Below are positions 61,604-64,000 of a stretch of 64,000 nucleotides of DNA, piece by piece. The DNA comes from Zoogloea sp021286885 (GTDB lineage: Bacteria; Pseudomonadota; Gammaproteobacteria; Burkholderiales; Rhodocyclaceae), in the NCBI RefSeq assembly GCF_041915215.1, contig NZ_JAYSBV010000010.1; one strand, written 5' to 3'. The notes under the pieces were generated by a model. That model was given only the letters and a program-made list of their open reading frames with translations. It was not told where the DNA came from and searched no databases. The first letter of the stretch is position 1; each line of letters opens with the position of its first letter. The position numbers were made by a program, and so were the translations under genes.

Positions 61604-61647
61604 CAGTGGCCACTCAGTGCCTGCTTAGTGCCCGCACAGTGTTAACT
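61604..61647 (+). repeat. four direct repeats with exact 11-bp spacing upstream of ptsN
   Basis: CAGTGGCCACT, CAGTGCCTGCT, TAGTGCCCGCA, CAGTGTTAACT starting at 61604, 61615, 61626 and 61637. YAGTG is kept in all four. The array ends about 38 bases before the TATAAT hexamer at 61686. Direct repeats of 11-bp period are the binding format of OmpR/PhoB-type regulators. Confidence 0.65.
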
Positions 61648-61680
61648 AAGTTCTGATCCAACCTCTCCCCCGGGACCGTT

Positions 61681-61691
61681 GTGGCTATAAT
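61681..61691 (+). promoter_or_regulatory. extended -10 promoter of ptsN-hprK
   Basis: GTGGCTATAAT: TGG-C-TATAAT-like extended -10 with consensus TATAAT at 61686-61691; no good -35, as in activator-dependent promoters. It would give a leader of about 95 bases before ptsN. Confidence 0.6.
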
Positions 61692-61792
61692 GCGCGCCAA
61701 TTGTTACAACGGCCCCGGCGGCCTTCGCAGCCTCCGGAACTTTCCGCATCCCTAGTCCCAGGAACCTGAGCCTTGAGCCAGGTGAGTCTGCC

Positions 61793-62269
61793 ATGAATCT
61801 CATTGCCAAACTCCTGCCGCCCGGCAACGTGGTCGTCGGTCTTGAGGCGAGCAGCAAGAAACGTGCTTTCGAGCAAGCCGGTCTGCTGTTCGAAAACAAC
61901 CACGGCATTGGCCGCAGCACGGTCTTTGACAGCCTGTTTGCCCGCGAGAAGCTGGGCTCCACTGGCCTGGGTCAGGGCATCGCCATTCCCCACGGTCGGA
62001 TCAAGGGCCTCAAGGACGCCCTGGGTGCCTTCATCCGCCTGGCAGACCCGGTCCCCTTTGATGCCCCCGATGGCCGTCCGGTGACCATGCTGTTTGTGCT
62101 GCTCGTCCCTGAGCAGGCCAACGAACACCATCTCCAGCTCCTGTCCGAACTCGCCCAGATGTTCAGCGACCGGGCCTTCCGCGAAAAACTGCTGGCCGCC
62201 CCCGACAACACCAGCGCCCACGCCCTCTTTGCCCAATGGGGCAGCGATGCGCCAGACGACGGTCGCTAA
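61793..62269 (+). CDS. ptsN: nitrogen-PTS EIIA protein PtsN
   Basis: 158 residues, EIIA(Ntr) domain; phospho-acceptor His in GQGIAIPHGRIKG (about residue 67). Ends with LFAQWGSDAPDDGR. It is a regulatory phosphocarrier controlling potassium, phosphate and nitrogen functions rather than sugar uptake. 3' end overlaps hprK by 23 bases. The upstream 216-base region contains an extended -10 and an array of 11-bp repeats. Confidence 0.95.
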   Translation: MNLIAKLLPPGNVVVGLEASSKKRAFEQAGLLFENNHGIGRSTVFDSLFAREKLGSTGLGQGIAIPHGRIKGLKDALGAFIRLADPVPFDAPDGRPVTMLFVLLVPEQANEHHLQLLSELAQMFSDRAFREKLLAAPDNTSAHALFAQWGSDAPDDGR

Positions 62270-63182
62270 GCTTTTCGACGACAATCTGGAGCGCCTGCGG
62301 CTGCGGCACATCTGCGGCAGCCTGTGCACCCGCATTTCGGTCTCTGAAGACCGCATCTGGCCCGCCGACATGGTGGGCCACCTCAACCTGATCCACCCGG
62401 ACCGACTCCAGATCCTGGGCAGCTCCGAAGTCTCCTGGGCCCGTCGCCAGCCCCGCGAGAAGGTCATCCACCACGTTCGCGACATCCTCGCCTACACGCC
62501 GCCGGCCATCATCGTGGCCGACGACGAGGACATCCCCAGCATGATCCGCACCCTGTGCGCCAACGAGGATATCGCCCTGTTTGCGAGCCCCCTCCCGTCG
62601 GCCAGCGTGATCGACCTGCTGCGCAGCTATCTGTCGCGCCAGCTGGCCGACCGGGTGGCCCTGCATGGCGTGCTGATGGATGTGCTGGGGCTGGGGGTAT
62701 TCATCACCGGGGATTCGGGCGCCGGCAAATCTGAGCTGGCCCTCGAACTCATCTCCCGGGGCCACGGGCTGGTGGCCGACGATATCGTGGAGTTTGCCCG
62801 TATCGCCCCCACCGTGCTGGAAGGACGCTGCCCCGAGCTGCTGCAGGACGTGATCGAAGTGCGCGGCCTGGGCATTCTCAACATCCGCACCATCTTTGGC
62901 GAAACCGCCTGCCGGCGCAAGATGAAGCTCAAGCTGGTGGTCCATCTGCAACGCCGCCAGCCGGGCCAGGAAGACCCCCTGCGTCTCACCCTGGAAGGCG
63001 AACAACAGACCATTCTTGGCGTTTCGGTACGCCGGGTGGTGCTGCCTGTGGCCGCAGGGCGCAACCTGGCCGTGTTGCTCGAAGCAGCGGTGCGCTCCAC
63101 CATCCTGCTGTTGCGAGGCATAGACTCGACCCAGGAGTTTGTCGACCGGCAACGCCGGGCCATGGAAGGCGGCAGCTTCTGA
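62247..63182 (+). CDS. hprK: HPr kinase/phosphorylase
   Basis: 311 residues. Walker A in GVFITGDSGAGKSELALELI, and the HprK signature EVRGLGILNIRTIFGE. N-terminal HPrK domain from DNLERLRLRHICGSLCTRIS. Phosphorylates or dephosphorylates HPr Ser46 according to energy state; Beta- and Alphaproteobacteria carry it next to ptsN. ATG 62247 (MRQTTVAKLFDDNL) lies inside the ptsN end. The commonly following rapZ is not found; psiF and a transposase fragment lie next. Confidence 0.95.
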   Translation: MRQTTVAKLFDDNLERLRLRHICGSLCTRISVSEDRIWPADMVGHLNLIHPDRLQILGSSEVSWARRQPREKVIHHVRDILAYTPPAIIVADDEDIPSMIRTLCANEDIALFASPLPSASVIDLLRSYLSRQLADRVALHGVLMDVLGLGVFITGDSGAGKSELALELISRGHGLVADDIVEFARIAPTVLEGRCPELLQDVIEVRGLGILNIRTIFGETACRRKMKLKLVVHLQRRQPGQEDPLRLTLEGEQQTILGVSVRRVVLPVAAGRNLAVLLEAAVRSTILLLRGIDSTQEFVDRQRRAMEGGSF

Positions 63183-63219
63183 GTCGGTGAACGCGTCGGT
63201 GAACATTCGTCACGTTCAC
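63183..63219. repeat. direct and inverted repeats after hprK / before psiF
   Basis: GTCGGTGAAC at 63183-63192 and again at 63195-63204 (12-bp period); the second copy's GTGAAC pairs with GTTCAC at 63214-63219. The remaining gap to psiF holds a CATAAT hexamer (63252-63257) and a tandem CATTGAT pair (63264-63277). Confidence 0.45.
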
Positions 63220-63360
63220 AGACCGCCCCACTCTACGTTTTACGCTTTAAGCATAATTGTCGTCATTGATCATTGATCACGCTTGGTTGTGGCCGCGCTC
63301 CCAGCCAAACCATCTTTCTGCCCATTTTTGCCGTTTCTTCCACCTGAAGGAGTTGCCCCC

Positions 63361-63672
63361 ATGAAGCAGACCATCCTCAAGCTTTCCCTGGCCCTCGTGG
63401 CCGTCAGCCTGGCCCCCGCCGTCCTGGCCGCAGGTGAGCAACAGAACAAGATGAAAACCTGTAACAAGGAAGCCGGCGACAAGGCGCTCAAGGGCGACGA
63501 ACGCAAGGCCTTCATGAAGGAATGCCTCTCTGCAAAACCCGCTGAAGCAGCAGCCCCGGCAGCCGCCTCGGATCAGCAAAGCAAGATGAAAACCTGCAAC
63601 AAGGAAGCCGGCGACAAGGCGCTCAAGGGTGATGAGCGCAAAGCCTTCATGAAGGAATGCCTGAAGAAATAA
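63361..63672 (+). CDS. PsiF-repeat exported protein
   Basis: 103 residues. Signal peptide MKQTILKLSLALVAVSLAPA (cleavage near LAAG), then two PsiF repeats of the pattern MKTCNKEAGDKALKGDERKA FMKECL separated by an Ala/Pro linker. The family is named for E. coli PsiF (phosphate starvation induced); molecular function unknown, probably periplasmic. GAAGGAG Shine-Dalgarno before ATG 63361. The two repeats are encoded by nearly identical 80-base DNA (63448-63527 and 63583-63662), a recent duplication. Located beside an insertion-sequence remnant. Confidence 0.9.
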   Translation: MKQTILKLSLALVAVSLAPAVLAAGEQQNKMKTCNKEAGDKALKGDERKAFMKECLSAKPAEAAAPAAASDQQSKMKTCNKEAGDKALKGDERKAFMKECLKK

Positions 63673-63702
63673 GCAGCGCACCGTCCCTCGATGCCCAGCA
63701 AA

Positions 63703-63770
63703 AAGGCCTGCATCGCAGGCCTCAGACTGCTGACGAACCCCCGGTTTTTCCGGGGGTTCGTGCTTTTGAA
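63703..63770. terminator. two hairpins between psiF and the transposase end
   Basis: AGGCCTGC-ATC-GCAGGCCT, then GAACCCCCGG-TTTTT-CCGGGGGTTC followed by GTGCTTTT. Likely terminator for psiF; the second hairpin may also end the leftward transposase transcript. Confidence 0.75.
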
Positions 63771-63776
63771 GCCCTC

Positions 63777-64000
63777 TCAGACGACGAGAAACGCTTGATA
63801 GCGGCCAAAGGCCGTGGGGCTCGTTGGGATCGAAATGATGTGTTGGCGACTCAGAACGCCTCTCAGGGCGCCAGAAGGCCGGAATCTTAGTCTTAAAAAG
63901 GCTGCCGCCCGGCGGGTCAGCAGCAGGGCGATCTTCTTCATGTTCTGACAGGCGGCCGAGAGCAGGCATTGGGCTTGAACCTTGGCCAGTCCGCGAAAGC
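63777..64000 (-). mobile_element. C-terminal end of a transposase (IS1182/IS5-like DDE type), cut by window edge
   Basis: Reading leftward from base 64000 to a TGA at 63777-63779, the frame gives FRGLAKVQAQCLLSAACQNM then KKIALLLTRRAAAFLRLRF. The GLxKVxxQxLLxAxxQNxKK pattern is typical of the C-terminus of DDE transposases of the IS1182/IS5-like type. No N-terminal part, catalytic triad or terminal inverted repeat can be seen, so completeness cannot be judged. The last about 35 residues (after LRLRF) look unrelated to the family and may be read-through past the natural end. An overlapping ORF in another frame (MPALGRLSEHEED...) is a shadow. Confidence 0.7.

Noticed and set aside
63277..63969. 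230-codon reverse-strand frame starting MPALGRLSEHEED
   Set aside because: It runs antisense through psiF and out of frame with the transposase end; psiF has a signal peptide, ribosome-binding site and family repeats.

Overview
The window is a high-GC (roughly two-thirds G+C where I hand-counted) chromosomal segment of a Gram-negative bacterium. Gene order and content point to Betaproteobacteria, most likely Rhodocyclales (Azospira/Dechlorosoma-like). The basis is the mreBCD-mrdA-mrdB-rlpA order divergent from gatCAB, a double-length UvrA, an HprK/PtsN module behind rpoN-hpf, smg-dprA next to def-fmt, and very large PAS-type kinases. The genus is inference. No tRNA, rRNA or CRISPR was seen, and no gap without a gene exceeds about 270 bases.

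Layout. 1-10116: a truncated YgjP-like metallopeptidase, an exported hypothetical, then the pair uvrA(double)-pldA read leftward from a promoter overlapped by a LexA-type box, and a DUF1631-like protein. 10301-15690 (leftward): topB, smg, dprA and a LysM protein. 15838-18249 (rightward): def-fmt and htpX. 18348-25213 (leftward): a very large CBS/PAS/GAF hybrid kinase translationally coupled to a bacteriohemerythrin-histidine kinase. 25477-29668 (rightward): mnmG-rsmG-parA-parB. 29773-33415: a two-gene small-ORF operon, a Crp/Fnr regulator divergent from a CHASE2 nucleotide cyclase, and a 56-codon ORF. 33648-40538 (leftward): the elongasome operon mreB-mreC-mreD-mrdA-mrdB-rlpA. 40637-44596 (rightward): gatC, gatA, a lipoprotein and gatB. 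44672-52487: a hypothetical, an alpha/beta hydrolase, a pseudo-CheB/CheR/PAS hybrid kinase and a CBS protein. 52630-57285 (rightward): riboflavin genes, nusB, thiL, pgpA and pncC. 57554-63182 (rightward): SOS-type recA-recX, then lptB-rpoN-hpf-ptsN-hprK. 63361-64000: a PsiF-repeat protein and the C-terminal end of a transposase cut by the window edge.

Most of the window is housekeeping. The strongest anomaly is gatA: its middle to 3' portion (about 41749-42459) has about 39% GC in the counted part, foreign codon use and an apparent extra segment of about 25 residues, while both flanks are native high-GC sequence and the catalytic triad is intact. It reads as an in-frame mosaic from recombination with a low-GC gatA. 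Other points worth attention are four direct repeats spaced exactly 11 bp upstream of the ptsN promoter, a CheB-like domain that has lost its catalytic triad, an oxygen-binding-type kinase coupled to a 1802-residue hybrid kinase, a LexA-type box in front of the double UvrA (which also decides its start codon), and an unassigned cysteine-rich/basic small-protein operon with a perfect inverted repeat upstream.
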